64,000 nucleotides of DNA from Bacteroidales bacterium M8 (GTDB lineage Bacteria > Bacteroidota > Bacteroidia > Bacteroidales > Muribaculaceae). The first letter of the stretch is position 1. Each line of letters begins with the position of its first letter. The position numbers and the translations under genes are program-made. Location of the stretch: positions 127,013-191,012 of the forward strand of contig LUJS01000050.1 of the NCBI GenBank assembly GCA_001689495.1, written 5' to 3'. Below the pieces are notes generated by a model. The model saw nothing but the letters and a program-made list of their open reading frames with translations, searched no databases and was not told the DNA's origin. Below, piece after piece: positions 33,422 to 41,343 of this stretch.

Positions 33422-34009
33422 ATGCCGCACAAAGAATATCTCAAGATAGGCGAAATCAAAAATATCAACGGAGAGATGTTTGTCAAACGTGGTCTATATG
33501 ATGATGGGCTCACGTTTGGCAGCATCTTCAAAGATGAAGAAGTCTACGAAAAAGACTGGGATGCTGTTTGCTATATCCCAGAAGCGTGTTTTGCCGACAT
33601 TGAACTTGATAAAGATGGGTTCTATCAAATTGATGGCGGATATACCCACAACGATTTGCTGTGTTTGTGCAACTACAATCGAGAATTATGCGATGATTTT
33701 TTCAATGGGTGCAAATGGGCTTGTCCTGAAACTTACTGGCTTGAGTGGGATGAAGCTGAAGACATTGCGTATTATTATCGCTTTATCAAACCCGGAGCAA
33801 AAGTATGGTGGAATGATCCAGCTGGAGAAACTTCTGGAATTTACGAAGTGTTTGGCGTTCCCTTTGAATTTGACGAGCGCGGTCATTTAATCGACCCAGA
33901 AAATTTTGCGTTAGACACCATCATTCTAATTGGCACAGAATATTCTGAAGCTGAGGTGGCACCGAATGAATTAACCCCTATATATCCCGATTTAATTACT
34001 AACAAATAA
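33422..34009 (+). CDS. Hypothetical acidic protein
   Basis: 195 residues, strongly acidic, with a Cys-containing middle (LLCLCNYNRELCDDFF; CKWACPETYWLEWDEAED). Not recognised. Confidence 0.55.
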   Translation: MPHKEYLKIGEIKNINGEMFVKRGLYDDGLTFGSIFKDEEVYEKDWDAVCYIPEACFADIELDKDGFYQIDGGYTHNDLLCLCNYNRELCDDFFNGCKWACPETYWLEWDEAEDIAYYYRFIKPGAKVWWNDPAGETSGIYEVFGVPFEFDERGHLIDPENFALDTIILIGTEYSEAEVAPNELTPIYPDLITNK

Positions 34010-34015
34010 ACTAAA

Positions 34016-34195
34016 ATGCCAAAAAAGAAAAATCAAACCGCAGAGTCAACGACTCGTCCGGCTGTTTATCAGCCCCAACAAGGCAGCAAGGCCACTCTCA
34101 GCCTCGCAGACTTTACTGATGACAACATATTCGCAGAACTTCGCCGTCGAGGCTACAATGGGGAACTGCGTAGAACTGACATCAAGGTTGTATGA
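34016..34195 (+). CDS. 59-residue protein with a C-terminal ELRRRGYNGEL motif
   Basis: Starts MPKKKNQTAESTTRPAVYQP; its end, LADFTDDNIFAELRRRGYNG, resembles the end of the next protein (ALRAKGYSGELKKT). The two share a paralogous C-terminal helix-turn motif. Overlaps the next gene by 4 bp. Confidence 0.6.
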   Translation: MPKKKNQTAESTTRPAVYQPQQGSKATLSLADFTDDNIFAELRRRGYNGELRRTDIKVV

Positions 34196-34434
34196 CAGTG
34201 GGAATCATTGAGGATTATGGGTGCAAACACATGTGCCCATACCTCACCTCCGGAATCCGATGCACAAGGGAAAACAAAGCAGAATGTAACTACAGGAAAC
34301 TGTTTTCTCGTCTCAATTCCACAAGAGCTCAAGAAGATTTGGGGTCACTGCTCACTGAAGACGCACTAATTGCAGCTTTAAGAGCCAAAGGATATTCCGG
34401 TGAATTAAAGAAAACTCAAGTAGTTAGAATATAA
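34192..34434 (+). CDS. 80-residue Cys-rich protein with the same C-terminal motif
   Basis: CKHMCPYLTSGIRCTRENKAEC (four Cys, likely metal site), then LTEDALIAALRAKGYSGELK, matching the tail of the preceding protein. Possibly an accessory pair. Confidence 0.6.
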   Translation: MTVGIIEDYGCKHMCPYLTSGIRCTRENKAECNYRKLFSRLNSTRAQEDLGSLLTEDALIAALRAKGYSGELKKTQVVRI

Positions 34435-34440
34435 TTAAAT

Positions 34441-34713
34441 ATGCCTCAAAAAGTTTATATTACCCACGTCTCTGGAGAGATGGACGGTGAAAAGTTTGAC
34501 TCCATACTTGGTGTATATACCGATAAGGAGAAGGCAAAAGAAATCCTTCAGGATGATATTGCAGATGTCAAACGTAGTTGGACCAATATTGACTTTGATG
34601 ACCCTAAAGATTGGGAAGAATATAAGTCAGATGACGAAATGTCCTACGAAGGCTTCACACCTTGCGATGACTACAGCTATGACGGCTGTGTTGAAGAACA
34701 CGAAATACAATAA
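34441..34713 (+). CDS. Hypothetical acidic protein
   Basis: 90 residues; KVYITHVSGEMDGEKFDSILGVYTDKEKAKEI has the feel of a small alpha-beta domain. Unknown. Confidence 0.5.
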   Translation: MPQKVYITHVSGEMDGEKFDSILGVYTDKEKAKEILQDDIADVKRSWTNIDFDDPKDWEEYKSDDEMSYEGFTPCDDYSYDGCVEEHEIQ

Positions 34714-34743
34714 ATCACTAACACAATAAACCAATAATCGCGT

Positions 34744-35361
34744 ATGAAATTTATCGCATCCTCACTGATTGCCGGAGTTTGTATCGGTATCGCGGCAATG
34801 ACGTATCTCCTCCTTGGAGGATTAATCGGCTCTATCATGTTCGCTTTCGGACTAATGGCCGTAGTATGGCACAACCTCAAACTGTTTACCGGCAAAGCTC
34901 AGTTCGCTTGGGGTAAGCAAGACAAACGTATGCCTCGATACTCCTACAATTACGGCCAGATTGTAGCCATGCTTGGCCTCAATATCGTAGGCTGTTGGCT
35001 TGTGTCGTTCCTTGTGGGAGGAATGACCTTCGAGATTTCTCCTGACACAATAGTAGCCAATCGTATATCAGACGGAGTGCTGATGAATGGACTCCGAGCT
35101 ATCCCATGTGGCTTTATTATGACGCTTTCGGTTAAATCCTTCAAAAAAGGTGTCGTATGGCCACTAATATTTGGAATCCCAACATTCATTGTTTGTGCAT
35201 TCCCACACTGTATCGCTGATGTGTTCTATTATACAACATGCAACACAGACTTACTTCTTAACAACATCTGGATGCTCCTTAGTATTTATGCTGTCACAGT
35301 GATTGGCAATTACTTTGGATGCAATCTATATCGTTCATTTACTAAATTCAAACACAACTGA
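34744..35361 (+). CDS. Formate/nitrite transporter (FNT)-like membrane protein
   Basis: 205 residues with about six membrane helices. SSLIAGVCIGIAAMTYLLLG and FGLMAVVWHNLKLFTGK match the first FNT repeat (the LFTG signature). RAIPCGFIMTLSVKSF and FAFPH-like VCAFPHCIADVFY followed by VIGNYFG match the second. It is shorter than typical FNT channels (about 270). A channel for small anions in the inner membrane is inferred; very unusual cargo for a phage. Confidence 0.7.
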   Translation: MKFIASSLIAGVCIGIAAMTYLLLGGLIGSIMFAFGLMAVVWHNLKLFTGKAQFAWGKQDKRMPRYSYNYGQIVAMLGLNIVGCWLVSFLVGGMTFEISPDTIVANRISDGVLMNGLRAIPCGFIMTLSVKSFKKGVVWPLIFGIPTFIVCAFPHCIADVFYYTTCNTDLLLNNIWMLLSIYAVTVIGNYFGCNLYRSFTKFKHN

Positions 35362-35561
35362 TGGCAACACCCAAATTCAGAGTAGGAACAACCGTTACGG
35401 TATTGCGCCATGACCTCCAGAAACAATATGTCGGTAAAAAGGCAATCATAAAGAAAGCCTTTCGTCTTACCAATGATGACCTTCCGGACCAATTCGTGTA
35501 TCGTCTGGAATGCAATGGAGAAACACTCAAAGGTGTCACACCTGAACTTGACCTCGAATAA
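35361..35561 (+). CDS. Small SH3-like protein
   Basis: 66 residues (FRVGTTVTVLRHDLQKQYVGKKAIIKKAF ... FVYRLECNGETLKGV), a short all-beta KOW/SH3-like fold. One-base overlaps with both neighbours. Confidence 0.55.
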   Translation: MATPKFRVGTTVTVLRHDLQKQYVGKKAIIKKAFRLTNDDLPDQFVYRLECNGETLKGVTPELDLE

Positions 35562-35782
35562 TGGACATCATCAAGAAGCTCGATATGCTCGTTGAATACG
35601 AGCGTATCGACGCTCCTACCAACAAAAAGGAGCGTATAGCATGGAGAATGTATATCTCAGAGAAGATTGTTAATTTTCTTGGAGCGAGAGAATTAACGCT
35701 AATGTTTAACTATCCGTTAGCCTCACTGGAAGATAGGCGTATGCCTAATGTTTACAGTTTGGTTGCAAGTAAACTTGGATAA
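35561..35782 (+). CDS. Hypothetical small protein
   Basis: 73 residues, helical (IIKKLDMLVEYERIDAPTNKKERIAW). Unknown. Confidence 0.5.
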   Translation: MDIIKKLDMLVEYERIDAPTNKKERIAWRMYISEKIVNFLGARELTLMFNYPLASLEDRRMPNVYSLVASKLG

Positions 35783-35783
35783 T

Positions 35784-35867
35784 ATGTCAATAACGATAAT
35801 AGTGGTGAGCATAATACTAATCATTCTGCTTACTATCAGCAACATCAAACATAATCGCAAGAAATGA
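35784..35867 (+). CDS. 27-residue single-pass membrane peptide
   Basis: MSITIIVVSIILIILLTISN is one hydrophobic helix, ended by a basic IKHNRKK. ATG one base after the preceding stop; its TGA overlaps the next ATG. A convincing microprotein by spacing; role unknown. Confidence 0.5.
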   Translation: MSITIIVVSIILIILLTISNIKHNRKK

Positions 35868-36514
35868 TCGACAATTTTGAACTCATAAAGAGCTTGTTTT
35901 ACTTCAATGAAGGGAACGATATGTTCTTTCACTGTCAGATTCTGAGGCGAGGTAAAGACCATCCAGAGCTTCCAGCGGCAAACAAACTCATCCAGTCATG
36001 GCTGGTTCGTAGTCGTGAGCAGCTTGACAAGTTAAAGGATGAGATTGTGTTTCTTTGCGAGCACTATAAAGCGCGAGCTTATATCAATGTTGCCGGAAAA
36101 GACTTTGACAGACTCAATGCCCTTATATTAAAGAAGCTGGCAGAGAATAACTTCACTGGAAACGTCATCAATCCGTGGCACATATACAACAGTGCCTGTG
36201 GAGAGCAGACAAGCAGACGTAAGTGCTGGGTGGTAGATATAGACTCCAAAGACCTCGACACGAAGTATGAGGTGCTGGAAGAACTGGACGGCATTTGGCT
36301 GGAAACTCATCCGGAATCAAAGGAATATTTGGACGAGTGTCATCGTGACGCGGTATATCTATTTGCAGAAATCCCGACGCTGAACGGTTGTCATCTCATC
36401 ACTAAACCATTTAATCTTCAGAAATTCAAAGATAAGTTCCCGAATATTGACGTACACAAGAATAATCCGACGGTACTGTATATACCATCATCGCTTAACC
36501 ATAGTGCATTATGA
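35864..36514 (+). CDS. Hypothetical protein
   Basis: 216 residues. RRKCWVVDIDSKDLDTKYEVL and LNGCHLITKPFNLQKF recall the fold logic of nucleotidyltransferase/primase-like proteins (acidic strand then GxH...PF), but key residues are not clear enough to assign. Overlaps the next gene by 4 bp. Confidence 0.55.
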   Translation: MIDNFELIKSLFYFNEGNDMFFHCQILRRGKDHPELPAANKLIQSWLVRSREQLDKLKDEIVFLCEHYKARAYINVAGKDFDRLNALILKKLAENNFTGNVINPWHIYNSACGEQTSRRKCWVVDIDSKDLDTKYEVLEELDGIWLETHPESKEYLDECHRDAVYLFAEIPTLNGCHLITKPFNLQKFKDKFPNIDVHKNNPTVLYIPSSLNHSAL

Positions 36515-36825
36515 TAACTCTCAACATTTCCTTTGACTACGAAGGTAAAAAGCATAAACTGAAAGCCTGTCTGAAAAACGACGTGACTCTCAGCAACAAC
36601 AAACAGAATCAAGCTACAGACCTCATTGATAATTTCGGAGATGAGAGTCGTTGGTCGCTGTATTTTGCTGATTTTGATGATGAGCATGATGTCGAAATCG
36701 TGATGTTGTGTGATGCTGATGGCAATAAAACGCTGGAGGCCGATTACGCAATCATCTGGGGTAAGGGTGACAACAGTGTTATTGAAGATGAGGTTGACGC
36801 TCAGTGTACTGTAAAATATACGTAA
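36511..36825 (+). CDS. Hypothetical protein
   Basis: 104 residues, beta-rich and acidic (ITLNISFDYEGKKHKLKACL). Unknown. Confidence 0.5.
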   Translation: MITLNISFDYEGKKHKLKACLKNDVTLSNNKQNQATDLIDNFGDESRWSLYFADFDDEHDVEIVMLCDADGNKTLEADYAIIWGKGDNSVIEDEVDAQCTVKYT

Positions 36826-36828
36826 GCT

Positions 36829-37047
36829 ATGAGCAATACATTCAAACATAAAGTACGCCATATCTTTTACGATGAGAATGGTAAAATAAACCTCAAAGTT
36901 CCATTCAAACTTAGGTGGAGTTATATCAGGAAGGTTTGGCGCCATAATTTTGATTACGACATTGATAGAGCCTTACTCGTGAATCGGAAAGATAAAATTA
37001 ACAAGGCCGATATGAAACATCAAATCAAAGATTTAAGAAATGACTAA
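36829..37047 (+). CDS. Hypothetical basic protein
   Basis: 72 residues, basic (KHKVRHIFYDENGKINLKVPF). Overlaps the lipoprotein gene by 8 bp. Unknown. Confidence 0.5.
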   Translation: MSNTFKHKVRHIFYDENGKINLKVPFKLRWSYIRKVWRHNFDYDIDRALLVNRKDKINKADMKHQIKDLRND

Positions 37048-37279
37048 AATTAAATCAATCCTCCTTCTTGCCCTATGTGCAATCGCGCTGACTGGGTGTG
37101 ACGGACCGAAGACACAAGAACAACGTGACGCTGAAATGGCATCACACATCACCGAGTTCAACTACAAAGGACATCGGTATATCCGCTATATCAGCGACGG
37201 TATGAATAGCGCTGTGGGCGGCATCGCCCACGACCCCGACTGTCTGTGCCATCAGAAAGGAGGTGATAGCAATGACTGA
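37040..37279 (+). CDS. Small lipoprotein
   Basis: 79 residues. Signal peptide MTKIKSILLLALCAIALTGC with a lipobox (ALTGC); the mature part has FNYKGHRYIRYISDG and a DCLCH motif. Likely anchored in the envelope. Could act in superinfection exclusion, as some phage lipoproteins do, but nothing shows this directly. Confidence 0.6.
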   Translation: MTKIKSILLLALCAIALTGCDGPKTQEQRDAEMASHITEFNYKGHRYIRYISDGMNSAVGGIAHDPDCLCHQKGGDSND

Positions 37280-37487
37280 AACAGAAGCAATTAAGCTTGC
37301 AAAGAAGATAAAACGATGTCTTGTATCAGTGCCAGATGATGTCAAGGTCATCATTGGTACTAATGAAATATATGTATTAGATCTCGAAGAGTATCACGCA
37401 CATGAGGACGAACCTCAACACGCTAAGGCATTGGCATACGAGTGTGGTGGAATGAAAAATATTTTGGGCTATGAAGAATGGATCTGA
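37272..37487 (+). CDS. Hypothetical protein
   Basis: 71 residues, MTETEAIKLAKKIKRCLVSV, small alpha-beta. Overlaps the lipoprotein gene by 8 bp. Unknown. Confidence 0.5.
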   Translation: MTETEAIKLAKKIKRCLVSVPDDVKVIIGTNEIYVLDLEEYHAHEDEPQHAKALAYECGGMKNILGYEEWI

Positions 37488-37585
37488 AGAAATTGAGAGG
37501 TCGAAACAAGAACCGAGAGTGTGTAAACACTACCGGAGTGGTGTATGCGGTCGTAGTAAAAGATGCTATCGCCCATGTATTCTAA
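37478..37585 (+). CDS. Possible 35-residue basic peptide
   Basis: MDLKKLRGRNKNRECVNTTG, overlapping the previous gene by 10 bp. Short and without known relatives. Confidence 0.35.
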   Translation: MDLKKLRGRNKNRECVNTTGVVYAVVVKDAIAHVF

Positions 37586-37628
37586 AAAGTTTGGCTTATT
37601 GTCGCTACTTCATTCAAAATACTAAAAT

Positions 37629-37832
37629 ATGAACAAACTCAAAGCAATATGGCAAATAATCTTTGCTGACAAAATAGCTGTATTCACTTGGAAAGAAGCG
37701 GCGCCAGACCCGGAATGGCTTACAGTCCCGACATTCAGTTGGAGACTTTCTGATAACTGGGATGCCATTGATTTAAGTTATATCCAGCGAAGAGTCGAAA
37801 GCATAATCAAATCGAAATCAAACAATGACTAA
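37629..37832 (+). CDS. Hypothetical small protein
   Basis: 67 residues (NKLKAIWQIIFADKIAVFTW), hydrophobic N-terminal helix. Overlaps the next gene by 8 bp. Confidence 0.5.
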   Translation: MNKLKAIWQIIFADKIAVFTWKEAAPDPEWLTVPTFSWRLSDNWDAIDLSYIQRRVESIIKSKSNND

Positions 37833-38043
37833 AGACGAAAAAATACGTTGGCTCCTGATACACGCTCCGGGGCCATACGCCAGAGCACGAGAGAAAGCTT
37901 TGACCGAACTGGATGAACAGACGCCTGTGTTTTGCTTTTGTGGAGCGTTGGCGACAGGTCTCCATACGTCGCACTGTAAGAAATTTCAGGAGCGACTGAA
38001 AACGAAAATAGTAAACAAGTTAAATGATTTAATTCCTAAATAA
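37825..38043 (+). CDS. Small Cys/His protein
   Basis: 72 residues with FCFCGALATGLHTSHCKKF, a possible C-C-H-C metal site. Unknown role. Confidence 0.5.
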   Translation: MTKDEKIRWLLIHAPGPYARAREKALTELDEQTPVFCFCGALATGLHTSHCKKFQERLKTKIVNKLNDLIPK

Positions 38044-38045
38044 AT

Positions 38046-38312
38046 ATGGCCGATAACGAATATCAAGAAATTCCAACCAATTACAATCTGGACTGGAATT
38101 TTCGCAAAACCGATTTTATTGCTGAAATTTTTAATTATGATGGTTATAGTGAGGATGTAGATATGTTTTGTGGAGACCCCTATGGCCAATGGGGTCTGGT
38201 TTCGATCCCAGCCTTTTACCTGCCGGGGCTCAGAGAACATCATTACGCCGATCGTCGCATAAAATGTAGAATCACAATTGAAAGAATAGATGATGAAATC
38301 ATTGGGAAATAA
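38046..38312 (+). CDS. Hypothetical protein
   Basis: 88 residues, acidic with DFIAEIFNYDGYSEDVDMFC. Overlaps the next gene by 23 bp. Unknown. Confidence 0.45.
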   Translation: MADNEYQEIPTNYNLDWNFRKTDFIAEIFNYDGYSEDVDMFCGDPYGQWGLVSIPAFYLPGLREHHYADRRIKCRITIERIDDEIIGK

Positions 38313-38550
38313 GATAGATCTGGGCGCACTCACGGAAGAGCAGCGCCAATATGTAATAGAGATGTACGCTTCAGCTTTGAATGACATTGATGACCACAGA
38401 ATTGTTTCTGAAGAGCCTCATTCACCGGTAGATGTAGAACTACATACATTTCATAATGGATTGAACAAGGGCACTATCGTAACTCTTTTGGGCCTATTTG
38501 GTGATGAGCCATTCAAGCAATATAGAAAAATCAAAAGTGATCAAAAATAA
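38290..38550 (+). CDS. Hypothetical protein
   Basis: 86 residues, MMKSLGNKIDLGALTEEQRQ, helical. Unknown. Confidence 0.45.
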   Translation: MMKSLGNKIDLGALTEEQRQYVIEMYASALNDIDDHRIVSEEPHSPVDVELHTFHNGLNKGTIVTLLGLFGDEPFKQYRKIKSDQK

Positions 38551-38584
38551 TTACAGATTAGCGGAAGTAAAAATTCATTACTAA

Positions 38585-38689
38585 ATGAAACAGCTAATTT
38601 ACTCTACTGGCATCTTTGAGACTGAACTGAAAGTATGGCCCCCTGAAGAAATTGATGATTATGATCACAGACTTTGGCGGACAACATGA
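38585..38689 (+). CDS. Possible 34-residue peptide
   Basis: MKQLIYSTGIFETELKVWPP, acidic, isolated between two larger genes. Weak evidence beyond an open frame with an ATG. The remaining 38690-38759 shows nothing else. Confidence 0.3.
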   Translation: MKQLIYSTGIFETELKVWPPEEIDDYDHRLWRTT

Positions 38690-38759
38690 CGCAGTCCCAG
38701 ATTTCAAGAACCATTAGTAAATAGAATTTGATAGCTATATTGTAGTCAATGCGCATATT

Positions 38760-39059
38760 ATGAAGAAAACAGAATATATTGCCGAATACAGGGAAAGGGA
38801 GGATTGGTGGAGTAAAAAAGCACCACTTGCATTAGGAGATTATGACAGTTGGGAAGAGGTGCTCCAATCAAAAATTCTCTGGGGAAGCATAGACTTCACC
38901 AGAGAACATACACTTATATTGAAGAAAAGTCCCAAATTTCCCACTAATACTAAAAGTATAACTTTCTTCGATAAAGAATTACGCTGGACTTTCGTCCGAG
39001 TTCTCAGTATTACTAAATGTGAAATAATTTCAACATCTAAATTGATATGGAAGATTTAA
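38760..39059 (+). CDS. Hypothetical protein
   Basis: 99 residues (KKTEYIAEYREREDWWSKKAPLA). Overlaps the next gene by 13 bp. Unknown. Confidence 0.5.
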   Translation: MKKTEYIAEYREREDWWSKKAPLALGDYDSWEEVLQSKILWGSIDFTREHTLILKKSPKFPTNTKSITFFDKELRWTFVRVLSITKCEIISTSKLIWKI

Positions 39060-39313
39060 TCAAAGCACTTCTGATATTCCAGAAGTATATCAAGCCAGAT
39101 GATTTGGCTTACAAATACCCGACATCCTGCGAACATGATGAACTGTGTGTAAATGTCAACCCCGACATAGTATCGGTAGAAGACAAAACTACCCTCTACC
39201 AATTGGGATTCTTTCCCAGCGAATATGATGGCGATGATGAAGAACAATACATCGCTCCAGTAGAGCCAGAGATGGAGGGCGATTACTTTATGTCTTATCG
39301 TTTTGGGAGCTGA
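39047..39313 (+). CDS. Hypothetical acidic protein
   Basis: 88 residues; IVSVEDKTTLYQLGFFPSEYDG suggests a small alpha-beta protein. Unknown. Confidence 0.5.
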   Translation: MEDLIKALLIFQKYIKPDDLAYKYPTSCEHDELCVNVNPDIVSVEDKTTLYQLGFFPSEYDGDDEEQYIAPVEPEMEGDYFMSYRFGS

Positions 39314-39314
39314 T

Positions 39315-39506
39315 ATGAAAATCAATAAACCAAAATTGATAGCGGCGCTATTGACACTTTTAGCTGTTGCATACTTAGCAGTGCTGGTTGTTCTTGCGCT
39401 AATTACAGATGATAACGACACTGCTCACGCTATTTTGTTCTGTGGTGTATTTGGCCCAATTATAATTGGAATCTTGTATGGTATGTTCTTATCTATAATC
39501 GAATAA
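39315..39506 (+). CDS. Small membrane protein
   Basis: 63 residues with two membrane helices (LIAALLTLLAVAYLAVLVVL; AILFCGVFGPIIIGILYGMF). The last base of its stop codon is the first base of the NMN adenylyltransferase start. Confidence 0.6.
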   Translation: MKINKPKLIAALLTLLAVAYLAVLVVLALITDDNDTAHAILFCGVFGPIIIGILYGMFLSIIE

Positions 39507-40066
39507 TGAAAACAGGAGTAATACTGGCCCGGTTCCAGCCAATTCATAATGGACACCTTCAGCTGATTCATAAAGCTGTAGCAGAGAACGATCAAGTTCT
39601 TGTAATCATAGGTTCAATCGACAAGCTCAATGCTCGAAATCCAATACCGTGGACAATCCGCAAAGAGATGGTAGAGGAAGCCATTGCTGATACGTTTCTT
39701 GTGCAAGGCAATAAAGAGAAAATCACAGTGGTCGAATTGCCGGATCTCTCAGACGAATCCGACAACAGTCACGACTGGGGTTTCTATCTCTACTCGTTCA
39801 TTGTTTCTCAGACCAAGGAGCCTAACTTCACCATCTACTATTCGGATGGCTTCGAGATAATCACCTCGTGGTTTCCCGGTTTCCTTCTGAGAAACAATGT
39901 ATCGCTGTCATTGCTGGCTCGTAACGCTTGCGAAGATGGCATTTCCGCAACTGAGGTGCGTGAGCTTATCCGTAATGGGCGATTACCGGAGGACGGTATT
40001 GTGCCTGAGTGTGTCTATAAGAGGCGCGAAACTATAAAAGCATTTCTAAATGTATTCAAAAACTAA
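39506..40066 (+). CDS. NMN adenylyltransferase (NadM/NadR-like)
   Basis: 186 residues. The nucleotidyltransferase signature GVILARFQPIHNGHLQLIH (GxFxPxHxGH type) and a C-terminal ISATEVRELI (ISxTxxR) place it with NMN adenylyltransferases, which join NMN and ATP to NAD+. With the NAMPT and PRPP-synthetase-like genes at 49-51 kb it completes a two-step route from nicotinamide to NAD+. PnuC or kinase domains are absent. Confidence 0.85.
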   Translation: MKTGVILARFQPIHNGHLQLIHKAVAENDQVLVIIGSIDKLNARNPIPWTIRKEMVEEAIADTFLVQGNKEKITVVELPDLSDESDNSHDWGFYLYSFIVSQTKEPNFTIYYSDGFEIITSWFPGFLLRNNVSLSLLARNACEDGISATEVRELIRNGRLPEDGIVPECVYKRRETIKAFLNVFKN

Positions 40067-40488
40067 TGATTATGTTTAACTGGCTAAGAAATATTCGGCG
40101 TAAGCGTGAGACCAAAAAGTTCATCAAGCTATTTCTTGAGAATGTATCTGACAGCGTGATCCTCAAACAATGGGAACACCAAGGTTGGGGCAATTCAATA
40201 AACGTGGGGCAAAATGGGCTTTACGGCCATTTGTCGGGGGTTCGGTCTCATTTTTGTTATCATCATGTTTATTGCGACTTACGCGATAGGGACGTAGTTG
40301 TGTTTGAATCACCCGACAGAACTCAGTCAGAAGGGAAAAAATACGACATCGGCTTATTTGTTGGTGTCAAAGTATGTAACGACCCGCCTGATATGTTCTT
40401 TGCCAAATATCTTCGTCTTGGATTTGCCGACGATTATAGCAGAGAGACAATCATTAAGCTGGCAAAACAAAGAATCAAAGAATTATGA
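40066..40488 (+). CDS. Hypothetical protein
   Basis: 140 residues, basic N-terminus (FNWLRNIRRKRETKKFIKLF), then an alpha-beta body. An alternative in-frame ATG lies at 40072. Unknown. Confidence 0.5.
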   Translation: MIMFNWLRNIRRKRETKKFIKLFLENVSDSVILKQWEHQGWGNSINVGQNGLYGHLSGVRSHFCYHHVYCDLRDRDVVVFESPDRTQSEGKKYDIGLFVGVKVCNDPPDMFFAKYLRLGFADDYSRETIIKLAKQRIKEL

Positions 40489-40652
40489 AATTAAAACAAG
40501 TTACTTTACTCAAAGATGGGGAGCCGCAGTGCTTCTGTTGGCTCCCAGCCTCCCAAGTACAACGATTTGAACTATTGCTTGGAAAACTGTGCCGGTTTGC
40601 TGCTCGTTTTCAATTCAATGTGCAATTTGAGTCTAAAGATATTGAAGTATGA
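40485..40652 (+). CDS. 55-residue protein
   Basis: MKLKQVTLLKDGEPQCFCWL; ATGA overlaps on both sides support it. Unknown function. Confidence 0.5.
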   Translation: MKLKQVTLLKDGEPQCFCWLPASQVQRFELLLGKLCRFAARFQFNVQFESKDIEV

Positions 40653-41119
40653 CCCGAAAAGCGAAACTAAAATCTACTGGCCAGATCATTGAAGTGCGTG
40701 TGGATATGGACTATCATGGCAACGCTACTTGGCTGGACGCTGCTACTAACACAGAATATTATCCTTCTGAATTAGAATTGTTGCCGGAAGAGGCAAATAA
40801 AACTCAATACCTAAACAAAATTGATATGAAAGCAGAAACACTTGATTTTGGAGGCGCAATCTCAGCTCTGAAAGCTTGGAAGAAAGTGGCCCGCAAAGGC
40901 TGGAACGGTAAAGGGATGTTCCTTTGGCTTAAACCAGCTGCAACTGTTAAATCTGAATGGTGCAAAGATCCAATGCTGAAAAACCTCGCAGAAGCCAATG
41001 GGGGAGAAATTGAAGCGCTTGACACCATCTGTATGTTTACCGCACAGAAACAGATTCTTTCTGGCTGGCTTGCATCACAGACTGATATGCTTTCTGATGA
41101 TTGGATGATTGTTGGCTAA
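40649..41119 (+). CDS. Tad2-like (DUF2829) anti-Thoeris protein with an extra N-terminal domain
   Basis: 156 residues. From about residue 65 it matches the DUF2829 pattern: LDFGGAISALKAWKKVARKG-WNGKGMFLWL, then a final strand with GWLASQTDMLSDDWMIVG. DUF2829 proteins include Tad2, which binds and sequesters the cyclic ADP-ribose signal made by Thoeris TIR enzymes. The first 60 residues are a separate SH3-like domain not found in minimal Tad2. An internal ATG at 40826 could yield the short form. Sits in the same early block as the NMN adenylyltransferase. Confidence 0.75.
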   Translation: MTRKAKLKSTGQIIEVRVDMDYHGNATWLDAATNTEYYPSELELLPEEANKTQYLNKIDMKAETLDFGGAISALKAWKKVARKGWNGKGMFLWLKPAATVKSEWCKDPMLKNLAEANGGEIEALDTICMFTAQKQILSGWLASQTDMLSDDWMIVG

Positions 41120-41133
41120 TTCATATCTCCTTA

Positions 41134-41343
41134 ATGGAAGCGTCAGAATGTAAGTGTATAGTCTGTGGAAAACAGGCGGTAGCATTTTGGCCTCTGATTG
41201 ATCCAGACATTCCGGCACAACCCTATTGTCGGAAATGTCTGGACAATGCTAAAGCAGAGGTGCTAATCAATACGTTGGGCTATTCTCCAGAAAGAGCTAA
41301 AACAATCGTGAAAATAAATAACAAATTGAATCACAGAAAATGA
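41134..41343 (+). CDS. Small zinc-binding protein
   Basis: 69 residues: CKCIVCGKQAVAFWPLIDPD ... YCRKCLDNAK, a CxxC...CxxC site, then a helical tail. Overlaps the radical SAM gene by 4 bp. Confidence 0.55.
   Translation: MEASECKCIVCGKQAVAFWPLIDPDIPAQPYCRKCLDNAKAEVLINTLGYSPERAKTIVKINNKLNHRK

Noticed and set aside
40298..40570. 90-codon plus frame at 40.3 kb
   Set aside because: Shadow of the gene at 40066-40488, which is coupled to its neighbours.
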